Shown: positions 38,931 through 47,885 of the stretch, one piece after another
How positions within the stretch are numbered: the first letter of the stretch is position 1
Layout: each line of letters opens with the position of its first letter
NCBI GenBank assembly: GCA_964442745.1
Contig: CAYUAI010000024.1
Coordinates: 1-50,308 of the forward strand
Length of the DNA: 50,308 nt
Direction of reading: 5' to 3'
DNA from: CAYUAI01 sp964442745
Lineage (GTDB): Bacteria; Pseudomonadota; Gammaproteobacteria; S012-40
Notes under the pieces: generated by a model
What the model was told of the DNA's origin: nothing
What the model saw: only the letters and a program-made list of their open reading frames with translations
Database searches by the model: none
Position numbers and translations under genes: made by a program

Positions 38931-40055
38931 CTATTCCTCATATAGCGAAAACAATGTCATGGTCTGATTGTGGAGCTGACATTGCCAAAAATCACGACTG
39001 TAAGGCGCGAGTTCTCCATAAGAATAAAAACCGGTTAATGTAACCCCATCACCAAGAGTTTTTTGCACCACTTCTAGCTCACCATCTGACAATTGATCCA
39101 TGAGCATTCTACGGCCAATACAACTGATAATAACAGCTAAGCCACGACCTTCGCCGCAAGCTTGTTTTGCAGCTATCTCCGCCCCTTCGATCAAGTCATC
39201 TAAATTTCCTTTCATTAATAACGCGATAGATCCTTCAGGCACGTCACCGGCAAAGGTAAGGCTTTGAGCTTGCTCATCGACAGACAGCAAGGTTCGAATT
39301 AGTGGTACTCCATCACGATTTTTAATGCTTAGCGGAAACCGAAGTCCACTTCCTGGCAATTCTTCGGCCATGTCTCCAAGATAGGTTTTGTACAGTTGTA
39401 AAGCGGGTTGATGATCAATCTCATAGACTACATTTCCAGTAGACCGGGTAATGGTACGGTTTACGCCAAACTCACCCCAGCCCGCAAAACATCCATACCT
39501 TACACGCAAGTCTTTGCCATAAAAGGCGACTAATGCTATTTGATTTGATTTTGCAGGTCCATCTGCGATGACGAAAGTTTGTTGGAAGCGTCTGTTATCA
39601 CCCGCCAATCCACCAGTGACGGACACGTTCTTATCAACATTGACACCTTCGGCGACTTCACTACCATTGAAATTTAAGCCATCGGACAATACAAACAGAT
39701 GACACAGATCATCACTCAACAATTGTCTTGCCGTAGCCGCCACCAAGCTGGATATGTCTGCATCAGCCTCGGCTTCGATCGCTTTAACTGCAATCCGACT
39801 TTTTTCAAAAAAAATAGCCGTGGCCACAATATCACCATCGCTAATTTCTGCACCTAATATATTGCCGGCACCTGAACAGCCGACAATATGGGCCGCCGGG
39901 TAGCGCGCCTTCAGGTTAGCCAACGCAGCGTCATTACCAATGCATTCAGGATCGGCAAAAACCAAAACTAATTGCACCGTATCACGCGCTGTCAGCTCCG
40001 ATTTAAATATTTGCCAATTGGTGGCAGGTGTCCATCGCATTTGCTCAATTTGCAA
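38931..40055 (-). CDS. FIST-domain sensor protein
   Basis: A 374-residue protein with FIST N-terminal (about 20-215; VLVFADPECIGNDAAL, HIVGCSGAGNI, SVTGGLAGDNRRF) and FIST C-terminal (about 220-365; LPGSGLRFPLSI, VIISCIGRRMLM, GFYSYGELAP) domains. FIST domains bind small ligands; some members (NosP) are haem proteins that sense nitric oxide and control adjacent kinases or c-di-GMP enzymes. I chose the TTG at 40055 because AGGGGA lies just upstream. The GTG at 40109 would add 18 residues, and an ATG at 40040 would remove five. It is translationally coupled to the GGDEF-EAL gene. Haem binding is inference. Confidence 0.85.
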   Translation of the reverse strand: MQIEQMRWTPATNWQIFKSELTARDTVQLVLVFADPECIGNDAALANLKARYPAAHIVGCSGAGNILGAEISDGDIVATAIFFEKSRIAVKAIEAEADADISSLVAATARQLLSDDLCHLFVLSDGLNFNGSEVAEGVNVDKNVSVTGGLAGDNRRFQQTFVIADGPAKSNQIALVAFYGKDLRVRYGCFAGWGEFGVNRTITRSTGNVVYEIDHQPALQLYKTYLGDMAEELPGSGLRFPLSIKNRDGVPLIRTLLSVDEQAQSLTFAGDVPEGSIALLMKGNLDDLIEGAEIAAKQACGEGRGLAVIISCIGRRMLMDQLSDGELEVVQKTLGDGVTLTGFYSYGELAPYSRDFWQCQLHNQTMTLFSLYEE

Positions 40056-40612
40056 TTTAATTCCCCTTTTATTTCGATCACGGAATGATAATATATCGCC
40101 ATCTGACACATATCGGCGACAAGATAAGAAAGTTTATATTAAGGAATCGGTTATGTGATCGCCTCCTGCTTTAGCGCTCAAATTTGGTTGGCATTTGTTC
40201 GTTCGGATTGACAACGGCATAGAGGCAGGGGCTAGAGTAACGCATTAAGACAAAGTCGAGATGCTAAAATGGGAAGTGATGACGTCGCCCATTTCTACAT
40301 TAACTCGCCAATAAAATGCCTTAATTGAAACCGCTGTGTTCTTGGTGTTCCAAGAAAAATATCAAGACCGGGACATTGAGAGTTACCGTTACTACAATAT
40401 TGGACCAAACACATTGACCAAACTGGTTCGAAAAAGCTTAAATAGCAATAAAAATGGTATAAATACCTCATCTTAGCTCCGTTGTTGCCGATAAAAAAAA
40501 AGCGCAAAAATGCGCAAGGATAACATTAAAAATCAGCCTAATTATTAAGCACCCAACTAGTCTGGTCTTATTTTTCATAGCAACTGAAATTAAAGAAAGA
40601 GATGTAACTATC
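40056..40612. other. Divergent signalling-island intergenic region
   Basis: These 557 bases hold the promoters of the FIST operon (left) and the chemoreceptor (right). At 40493-40515 a GCGCA/TGCGC hairpin with nine A's before it forms an intrinsic terminator on the minus strand, facing the FIST operon. Around 40335-40460 a startless frame reads VFLVFQEKYQDRDIESYRYY, which looks like a fragment of a protein gene; its family is not recognised. Confidence 0.4.
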
Positions 40613-42184
40613 ATGAAGATAAATCTTCCCGTCACGGATAACGAAGTGGATTTCCACGATGATACATACCTTGTTTCTACAACTGACCGTAAAGGGGCTA
40701 TCACCTACGCCAACGAAGACTTTATCAAGATCAGCGGCTATAACAAAGAGGAACTCATTGGAAAAAACCACAACCTAGTGCGTCACCCTGACATGCCACC
40801 TGCGGCGTTTGCTGACCTGTGGCAGACCCTAGATGATGGAAATGCCTGGATGGGAATTATAAAAAATCGCTGCAAGAATGGTGACTATTACTGGGTTGAC
40901 GCTTATGTCACCCCGATTTTCGAGGGACAAAACATCATCGGTTATCAGTCTGTCCGATCCAAGCCTACACATAATGATGTGGCACGTGCAGAAAAACTCT
41001 ATCAGAAAATGACTGATGGTAAAATTCCAAAATTGACTTCGCGGTTCTCGTTGGTCAACAAACTTTTTATCGGGTTTACCTTTACCCTTTCTAGCGTATT
41101 TTCGGTGCTATTTGTTGTCTCTGAACTTTCTTTAGCGCTGCTCGCGGCACTGGCCCTGCCCACACTTGCAGCCTTTTTTGTGTTCGCCCAGGTTATCACC
41201 CGACCACTCAAAAAATTACAGCAGGAAGCGCAAGAAGTGATTAACAATCCGCTAATGCAAAAGATCTACACCGATGCTGTTACCGAAACAGGCTCCCCCG
41301 AGCTTGCAATCCGCCTACTTCAGGCAAAACTGCGTACTGTCATGGGACGCATCGGTGACTCAGCAGAAAACCTCAGCGAGGTTTCAATACAAACATCGAC
41401 GACGGTGGAACAGGCGACTAAGCGGGTGGTGGCCCAGCAGTTAGAAACCGATCAGGCTGCCACCGCAATGCATGAAATGGCAGCGGCGGTACAGGAGGTG
41501 GCGCGTAATGCCGAACAGGCCGCGGATGCAACCCACAACGCCAAAATTGAGGCGAATAATGGCAAGCAGGTGATGAGTGAAATCATCAGTTCAATCAACT
41601 CACTGGCAGATGAAGTCGGACAGGCAGCCAGTGCTATGCATAGCGTTGAGGAACGTAGCCATGAGATTGGCACCATTTTGCAGGTCATCAAAGGTATTGC
41701 AGAACAAACCAATTTGTTAGCGCTGAATGCCGCGATTGAGGCGGCTCGCGCCGGTGAACAGGGGCGAAGTTTTGCCGTCGTCGCTGACGAAGTACGCACA
41801 TTGGCACAACGCACCCAGAAGTCAACCGAAGAGATTCATAACATGATCACGCAGCTGAAATCGGGCACCAAAAATGCCGTGCACGTGATGCAGTCCGGCC
41901 GTGAACAGGCCGCCATCAGCGTCACTAATGCGGCGCTGGGAGGCAAACTGCTAGATAGCATCACAGGATCAATTAGTGCCATCACCGACATGACCATCCA
42001 AATCGCCAGTGCAGCAGAGGAACAAAGCACAGTTGCCGAAGAGATCAACCGTAATATCACCAACATCAGCCAAGTGGCACAAGAGTCGGCTGAAGGAATT
42101 CAAATAATGCTCAGTTCAAAGCAACAATTGCACTCCCTGATTAGTGGTTTTGAGAATATGACCAAACAATTCGGGCGCCAATAA
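40613..42184 (+). CDS. Aer-like PAS-containing methyl-accepting chemotaxis protein
   Basis: A 523-residue chemoreceptor. A PAS domain (about 20-120; TTDRKGAITYANEDFIKISGY, HPDMPPAAFADLWQTL, GDYYWVDAYVTPI) resembles the FAD-binding PAS of the aerotaxis receptor Aer. A membrane hairpin spans about 147-192, with no periplasmic domain. The cytoplasmic signalling domain (about 240-515) carries the tip EQTNLLALNAAIEAARAGEQGRSFAVVADEVR, which contacts CheW/CheA. It probably reports redox or oxygen. It is divergent from the FIST/c-di-GMP operon. No che cluster is nearby. Codon use looks more GC-rich than in adjacent genes, so it may have been acquired. Confidence 0.92.
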   Translation: MKINLPVTDNEVDFHDDTYLVSTTDRKGAITYANEDFIKISGYNKEELIGKNHNLVRHPDMPPAAFADLWQTLDDGNAWMGIIKNRCKNGDYYWVDAYVTPIFEGQNIIGYQSVRSKPTHNDVARAEKLYQKMTDGKIPKLTSRFSLVNKLFIGFTFTLSSVFSVLFVVSELSLALLAALALPTLAAFFVFAQVITRPLKKLQQEAQEVINNPLMQKIYTDAVTETGSPELAIRLLQAKLRTVMGRIGDSAENLSEVSIQTSTTVEQATKRVVAQQLETDQAATAMHEMAAAVQEVARNAEQAADATHNAKIEANNGKQVMSEIISSINSLADEVGQAASAMHSVEERSHEIGTILQVIKGIAEQTNLLALNAAIEAARAGEQGRSFAVVADEVRTLAQRTQKSTEEIHNMITQLKSGTKNAVHVMQSGREQAAISVTNAALGGKLLDSITGSISAITDMTIQIASAAEEQSTVAEEINRNITNISQVAQESAEGIQIMLSSKQQLHSLISGFENMTKQFGRQ

Positions 42185-42204
42185 TCTTTGGCGAATAGAC
42201 AAAA

Positions 42205-42240
42205 AATCACCATCATCAAGAACCAAGGATTAAGGTGATT
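42205..42240. terminator. Hairpin after the chemoreceptor gene
   Basis: A 7-bp stem AATCACC/GGTGATT with a long loop lies 20 bases after the chemoreceptor stop. Reading minus, it is followed by a T-rich run (TTTTTT), so it could end the AttH operon transcript; reading plus, it lacks a T tract. Confidence 0.35.
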
Positions 42241-42336
42241 GTCGGAAAAGAATATACCAGATTGCGCCGAATTTCTAATTTCGTCGTAGAGCTCGATCAG
42301 ATAGCGGTGTTGATTTTTTTGGGTAAATGGTTAGTC

Positions 42337-42533
42337 GTTGGGTTAAACTGATTTCAGGAAAAATCATTAAAAAATAACGCATCATCTTCTTTTCCCTGGG
42401 TAGCGTGGATTAAGCGTAGCGAATCCACATCCGCCATGATGTGATGTCATAACGTGCTAGCTTGTGCCGGTGGATTCGCTGCGCTTAATCCACGCTACCT
42501 TTCCATTTTTCTCTGAAATCAATTTAAACTTAC
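42337..42533. mobile_element. MITE-like palindromic element, 197-bp copy
   Basis: The left end GGTTAAACTGATTTCAGG and the right end, the complement of GTAAGTTTAAATTGATTTCAG, are terminal inverted repeats. Inside are two GTGGATTAAGCGYAGCGAATCCAC palindromes in inverse orientation (42401-42428 and 42469-42497), so the whole element can fold back. It matches the 47306-47536 element but lacks a central piece of about 40 bases. Its flanks (GGTTAGTC versus CTAGATTT) show no duplication, so the borders have eroded or recombined. Confidence 0.75.
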
Positions 42534-42652
42534 CTAGATTTTTGCATTAGGTATTCGCCGAGAGATAATTATGGGTTAACTCTGGCAGCAACAGGTATCA
42601 TCGAAAATAAATCGATGGACACCCACGTGATGCGAGAATACAGTATTCATTA

Positions 42653-43792
42653 TCACAACGCATAACCCGTAAGCTCCAAATAACCTCGACCGATAACAGA
42701 CTTGTCACCACTTTCCTCAAAAATATCCACCGCGCCTTCCCAATAATGGGCAGAAAGCAACATTTCTTGATTCGGTTGGATCGCTTTTATGCCAAAGACT
42801 AAGTCGTATTTTTTTATTTCCATTCGCCAATGTATCGGATACCGAATCCCACTTTCCAAACTTTGCCACTTTTTAGTCACGGTTAGCCGAACATCCTCAC
42901 GCGTTAGCGGAGCCGATTCTCCTTCAACCGAAACAATGCTTCCCGAACTATACGGGTCCATCGATCCATCTTTTCGGCGCAATTGGTAAAACATAATATC
43001 TCTTCCGTCATTCAATTGCAGGGAAAACCAATCCCAACCCGCTTGCTCTTTGCCTAAAGCCGATGTTGACCACTCACGATCTAACCAGCTTTCACCTCGC
43101 ACATTAAATACTTCATCCTTCACGCGGATCACACCTTGGGCCTGTAACCTTGTCATGGAATAGTAATAAGAGGCATTCCCCAGCTCGGCGCTTTTTTTGC
43201 TCAGACCTTTATTGCCCTGCAGCACAATCGGCTTATTGCTACCTAAGGTCAACTGAATACTCACACCCTCGTCTTCCGCTTGCAAAACCAGTGGTAAAAA
43301 GGTATTTTCTGCACTTTCTATGCGCCAATTATCTAACCAAACTTTGAAAGGATTTGCTTGCGCACCCGACAAACCCAAGGCAGATCGGGAAAACTTCTCG
43401 AAGCGATAAAATTGCTGGTTTTGCCGATCAGTTAATGCGAAGTGCCCCATATAAATTTCCGAGGTCGCCCATAGTGATGTTCTTTTTATTTTTTTCGATG
43501 AGAGTCCTATCCGAAACAAAGTCAACTGATAACTAAATCGCCGACCTAATTCTGTTTCTAAATTCCCGGTAAAATACCACCATTCCGTTTTATAATCCGA
43601 ATGCGGGCCGTGGTCTTGAGGAAAGTGAAACACACGCGGTAACACGGCTCGTGTAAAGCCTTCGCTATCACCTCCCATGGCGCGAGCGACATCAATGCTT
43701 TGGGCAATGTTTTTTCTCTCTCCATCAGGCCATAATAACCAGAACAGCATGACACTAAAAATCAAAGCAATGATGATGGTGAACTTATTCAT
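42653..43792 (-). CDS. AttH/CrtC-type lipocalin-like protein
   Basis: A 379-residue protein with an N-terminal membrane anchor or signal (6-22, IIIALIFSVMLFWLLWP) and a long periplasmic domain. The domain begins with the family signature FPQDHGPHSDYKTEWWYFTGNLE and continues with SYQLTLFRIG. LDREWSTSALGKEQAGWDWFSLQLNDGRDIMFYQLR marks the second lipocalin-like half. This is the AttH/CrtC (carotenoid 1,2-hydratase-like) family. Its ATG overlaps the permease stop by eight bases and it is last in the operon, matching the attE-F-G-H order. It probably binds a hydrophobic ligand handled by the ABC transporter; the ligand is unknown. Confidence 0.85.
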   Translation of the reverse strand: MNKFTIIIALIFSVMLFWLLWPDGERKNIAQSIDVARAMGGDSEGFTRAVLPRVFHFPQDHGPHSDYKTEWWYFTGNLETELGRRFSYQLTLFRIGLSSKKIKRTSLWATSEIYMGHFALTDRQNQQFYRFEKFSRSALGLSGAQANPFKVWLDNWRIESAENTFLPLVLQAEDEGVSIQLTLGSNKPIVLQGNKGLSKKSAELGNASYYYSMTRLQAQGVIRVKDEVFNVRGESWLDREWSTSALGKEQAGWDWFSLQLNDGRDIMFYQLRRKDGSMDPYSSGSIVSVEGESAPLTREDVRLTVTKKWQSLESGIRYPIHWRMEIKKYDLVFGIKAIQPNQEMLLSAHYWEGAVDIFEESGDKSVIGRGYLELTGYAL

Positions 43793-46358
43793 TGCGCAAT
43801 GCCAATGCAGGCGATGTTTTAGCCATACGATACGCAGGATACAGACCCGCCAATATCGCCGCCATCATCGCTAATAATAATGCATTCATGATTTGGGAAA
43901 CATCGATCATCATTGTCATACTCCAGCCAAATGAACGCGGGTTAATCACATGCACCAACATAACCGATAACAAAATACCGAGAGGTAATGCGATCACGCC
44001 GACAATCAAGCCGATTAATCCCGTTTCTGAAATCACTAACTGCCTCAATTCCCGTGGTGTTAAACCAATCGCTCGTAGCATAGCAAGCTCTCGGGCACGC
44101 TCTAATTGCAAGGCCATCAATGCCGAAAATATTCCAACAAAGGCGACCATAATCGTTAATAATCGTAAAACTTCTGTGATTGAAAAAGTACGATCAAACA
44201 CCACCAAGGTGGCTTTACGAATGCCTCTTTTCGTGTTGATAGCAAGCGGTGAGTTGACGGGTAAAAGTGCTCTTAATTGGGACAATACCAACGCTTCATC
44301 CGCCGCCTCATGCAAATATAAACCGATACTGCTGACACCCGTATCTTCCCAATGGATACGATAGTTATTTAGCGAAACAACCACCCTGCCCCGCTCTGAT
44401 GCGTAATCGGAATAAACACCGACGATTTCGAAGGATCTTACGCCATGTTGCGTAGGGAGTTGGATATTATCACCCAAAGATAATTTTTTCCGGTAAGCGT
44501 AAGACTCTGAAATAATCACGGCCGCTTGATCACTAAATTTTTCCCAGGCGGCTAAAGGCTCACCTTCGATAAAGTTAAAGGAGGTCAAATTTTTTTCTGG
44601 AAGTTCAAAGGCCAATAATTCAATTTCGCCCTCCGGTGATTGCAATGTTGTCCTTCGCCCTTTAGACAATGCCGTTACCTTTTCAAGTTTTAAAATATCA
44701 TCCATCAGCAAAGGCGATAATGCCGAGAGAGTCACATGGCGATCAATACTCGGTATCGAAAGATAAATATCTGCACGCATGCTTTGGGTAATCCAATCAT
44801 CGACCGATTCACGAAAACTTTCGATCATAATCGTTATGCCTAACGTTGTCGCCACCGCCACGGTTAATGCAGCCATCGCAATCGAGGTCCGACTTAAAGA
44901 ACGCGAGATACTGTGCACAGCCATCCGGCCTTTTAACCCAAATAAATGGCCTAACATTAAACGTAATCGCACGGTAAACCACATGACCACTTGCGGCACT
45001 AATAAGCTATAAGCCACCACCAACAGAAACAGCACCACAAAACTCAGCATGAGGCTTTGAGTAAAAACAAACAATAAACTGACACTTAAAACGAGCAGCA
45101 GCACGCCCCACAGAGCGAGACGAGGAAGTAATTTAAGCATACTCGATTCGATGTGCATTTTTTGTATGGATAATTGAGGCACAAGATGAGTCGCTTCACG
45201 CGCCGGTAATATCGCCGCCAAAAACGTTGCCCCCATGCCAAGCGCTATGCCTTTTACTAGGGAAAAAAATGAAACGCTCAGTGTCGCATTATCAACACCG
45301 ACATAAAGATCACTCACCGTTTGTGTGACTAAGCCTAACAAACCGTAACCTAACGCGATGCCTAAAAGCAATCCTAACACGGTGCCTACCATGCCCAATA
45401 ACAAGGCCTCACCATACACGACCCAGGTTAACTCCTTTCCCGTCACACCCAGCACACGTAACACGCCGAACATTTCGCGACGCTGCACGACCGAAAAACT
45501 CATTCCGTTATAAATAATAAACAAGCCAACCATCAACGCGAGTAAACTCATTGCCGTAAGATTGGTACGAAAAGCGTTTGTCATTTTTGATAAGGCGGTA
45601 TTACTACTTTTTGTCGATATAATTTGGGCACCTGCAGGTAATACCGCTTTAATGACATTGAGTAAATTCTGGCCTGTGGCATTGTCCGGGAGCATCAAAT
45701 CAATACGGCTAAGGCGCCCATGAAAATTCAATATCTCTTGCGCAGTGGCAATATCCATCAATAATAAATTTTCTAACGCCTGAGAGAATCGTTCATCCAG
45801 CATCGGGATGTAACCGACTATGGTCAATTTTTGACTGTGTTCGCCGAGCAATATCCTCAGTTGGTCACCCACTTTCAAGCCGAGCGTATCCGCTCTGCTT
45901 TTAGCCATCAATACAGTGGCGGGCTCGGTTAGCAAGCGAGTCCATGAGTTATTATTTTCATCGTCATTCGATTCGTTTCCCCCCAGGCTAAAACTGCGAA
46001 ACGGAACATCTGAAAAACGATCAATCCCCATTAATTTAAACGAATAACCCGGATGATCTTGCGCCACCCCATAGCCTTCGATCAGCGGGGTTGATTGATT
46101 GACACCATGCACTAATCGCAAATCAATATAATATTTTTCAGATAAACCCGTAGGACCACCGATAATTCGATGCGTAGTTTTTCCAGTCAATACTTGGTTC
46201 GCTTGTTCGAAAGCACGTAAAGCGCTGGCATTTGCCAAGTCGATGGCGACGACCACCGCCACACCGAGCGCAATCCCCACCAACGACAAAAAAATCAACC
46301 AAGGGTGATTTTTTATATGCCGAAAACTCGCCAAGTAAATAGATTTAATCGGCCTCAT
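43785..46358 (-). CDS. FtsX-like ABC transporter permease
   Basis: An 857-residue inner-membrane permease with two FtsX/MacB-type units. An N-terminal helix (22-42) is followed by a periplasmic domain (about 45-265) and three helices (about 275-395, SLLALMVGLFIIYNGMSFSV, LLGMVGTVLGLLLGIALGY). Further helices lie at about 415-460. The second unit has its own periplasmic domain (about 510-735) and terminal helices, with ARELAMLRAIGLTPRELRQLV as the coupling region. Single-chain permeases of this size replace two separate half-size permeases. It overlaps the ATPase stop by four bases (ATGA) and the AttH gene by eight. Confidence 0.92.
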   Translation of the reverse strand: MRPIKSIYLASFRHIKNHPWLIFLSLVGIALGVAVVVAIDLANASALRAFEQANQVLTGKTTHRIIGGPTGLSEKYYIDLRLVHGVNQSTPLIEGYGVAQDHPGYSFKLMGIDRFSDVPFRSFSLGGNESNDDENNNSWTRLLTEPATVLMAKSRADTLGLKVGDQLRILLGEHSQKLTIVGYIPMLDERFSQALENLLLMDIATAQEILNFHGRLSRIDLMLPDNATGQNLLNVIKAVLPAGAQIISTKSSNTALSKMTNAFRTNLTAMSLLALMVGLFIIYNGMSFSVVQRREMFGVLRVLGVTGKELTWVVYGEALLLGMVGTVLGLLLGIALGYGLLGLVTQTVSDLYVGVDNATLSVSFFSLVKGIALGMGATFLAAILPAREATHLVPQLSIQKMHIESSMLKLLPRLALWGVLLLVLSVSLLFVFTQSLMLSFVVLFLLVVAYSLLVPQVVMWFTVRLRLMLGHLFGLKGRMAVHSISRSLSRTSIAMAALTVAVATTLGITIMIESFRESVDDWITQSMRADIYLSIPSIDRHVTLSALSPLLMDDILKLEKVTALSKGRRTTLQSPEGEIELLAFELPEKNLTSFNFIEGEPLAAWEKFSDQAAVIISESYAYRKKLSLGDNIQLPTQHGVRSFEIVGVYSDYASERGRVVVSLNNYRIHWEDTGVSSIGLYLHEAADEALVLSQLRALLPVNSPLAINTKRGIRKATLVVFDRTFSITEVLRLLTIMVAFVGIFSALMALQLERARELAMLRAIGLTPRELRQLVISETGLIGLIVGVIALPLGILLSVMLVHVINPRSFGWSMTMMIDVSQIMNALLLAMMAAILAGLYPAYRMAKTSPALALRNE

Positions 46359-47053
46359 ATCACTATACAGAATTGCCCATTATGAATAGTTAACACGCGA
46401 TCGGTAATCGCCGCCGTTTCGGCGCTATGAGTGACCATCAATAACGAAGCATGCGTTTTGCGCAACATCGAATCCAATAATGTCAAAACATGCTCACTGG
46501 TTTCGCTATCTAAATTCCCCGTCGGTTCATCGCCAAGCACCAAGACTGGCTCGTGCACTAATGCCCGTATAATCGCCACCCGTTGTTGCTCCCCCCCTGA
46601 TAAATTTTCTGGAAAGCTGTTTGTTCGATGAATTAAACCCACTTCGTTTAACAAATCCAAAGCATACTGTTTACCTTGAGGCGTGTTTTTTTTCATCAGC
46701 TCCAAGGGTAATAATAAATTCTCTAACACCGTGAGTGTGGGAATAAGGTTGAAAAACTGAAAAATAAAACCGATATTTTCCCGTCGAAACAAGGTACGCT
46801 CGGTTTCATTTAATGCAGTTATATCTTCACCCTTAATACGGATCGTGCCTGCATCCGGCAAATCAATACCGCTGACAAGATTTAATAATGTCGTTTTACC
46901 ACAACCACTACGCCCCAGTAATGCCACACGTTCTGCCGCTTGAAATTCTGCATTCAAGTCCCGATAAACCCAATGTTGCTGCCCAGCTTCATGATAACTT
47001 TTTGTGATATTGCTCAAAATTATCAGCGGCGCTTTATTTGGATTATGATTCAA
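46355..47053 (-). CDS. LolD-like ABC transporter ATP-binding protein
   Basis: A 232-residue ATPase of the MacB/LolD class. Walker A is LLGRSGCGKTTLLN, the Q-loop lies at FIFQFFNLIPTLTVLEN, the signature is ENLSGGEQQRVAI, Walker B is LVLGDEPTGNLD, and the switch His is in VTHSAE. It powers the FtsX-like permease encoded immediately downstream (four-base overlap). Such systems act mechanically across the periplasm rather than as classic importers. The start is TTG at 47053 with GGAAAG upstream; no ATG fits. Confidence 0.94.
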   Translation of the reverse strand: MNHNPNKAPLIILSNITKSYHEAGQQHWVYRDLNAEFQAAERVALLGRSGCGKTTLLNLVSGIDLPDAGTIRIKGEDITALNETERTLFRRENIGFIFQFFNLIPTLTVLENLLLPLELMKKNTPQGKQYALDLLNEVGLIHRTNSFPENLSGGEQQRVAIIRALVHEPVLVLGDEPTGNLDSETSEHVLTLLDSMLRKTHASLLMVTHSAETAAITDRVLTIHNGQFCIVI

Positions 47054-47885
47054 AATTATTTCTTTCCAATTGACATTATCAATGTGCCATTTTTAAATGA
47101 ATAATGTGTTAAATTTAACCAACCCTAATGTAATCATAACCTCTGATCGATGACTTCCAAAAACTGCCAAAACTCTTTATTCAGTCGTGGCCGGCGTTGA
47201 CAAGGTATCCGTCGCATAAACCACATAATAGCAAGAATCTAAAAGTATTCAATTAACTTCGCGATATCGAATCTCCACTATAAATATTCAGATATTTTGT
47301 GCATCGTAAGCTTGAACTGATTTCAGGAAAAATCATTAAAAAATAACGTGTCATCTTCTTTTTCCCGGGTAACGAATCCACCTCCGTCATGAGTGATGTC
47401 ATAACGTGCCAATATCGCATTGAAATAACGGCAAGGCCAGGGTACATTCATGGGTTTTCAACGCTTGTTCCGGTGGATTCGCTGCGCTTAATCCACGCTA
47501 CCTTTCTATTTTTCTCTGAAATCAATTTAAACTTACTGTGCATCTTAGGCGGCTGTCAATAGGTCAGGTTTTCTTCATAGCACTAAAAGTAGGCGTTTTA
47601 GGCCAGGTGAAATAACGCGCAACAGCACTTTATTGCAAGGAGTTTCAAAGCTTCCGCCAACATTCTTGCCGTTTTTAACCATGTATTGACTCATACAAAG
47701 TTATCCACAACTCAAGTTATATTGATAGACTCCCTAAAGTTTACGGGAATGGTAATCGATAGTTTTCAGGACAAGATAGCGATCAAGCGCATGCACGCAG
47801 ATAAAAAAACATCGTTCATCGTCATTCTGACTTTTTTGACGATGAGATAAAACATTAGTAAATTAAATTTTTATTGGAAATTTAA
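47054..47885. other. Intergenic region holding a MITE
   Basis: These 832 bases separate the Att-like operon from the TerD-fusion gene. Apart from the 231-bp element at 47306-47536 there is no supported gene. The last 50 bases are very AT-rich and probably contain the promoter of the TerD fusion; no clear box can be assigned. Confidence 0.5.
47306..47536. mobile_element. 231-bp MITE with perfect 8-bp target duplication
   Basis: The ends are GTAAGCTTGAACTGATTTC and the complement of GTAAGTTTAAATTGATTTC, inverted repeats of about 21 bp with three differences. The identical octamer TGTGCATC flanks both sides (47298-47305 and 47537-47544), a clean target-site duplication. The interior has the GTGGATT-type palindrome (right one complete, left one shortened) and no ORF. 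Related copies are at 42337-42533 and 34990-35190. This is a non-autonomous transposon; the enzyme that moves it is not in the window. Confidence 0.88.
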
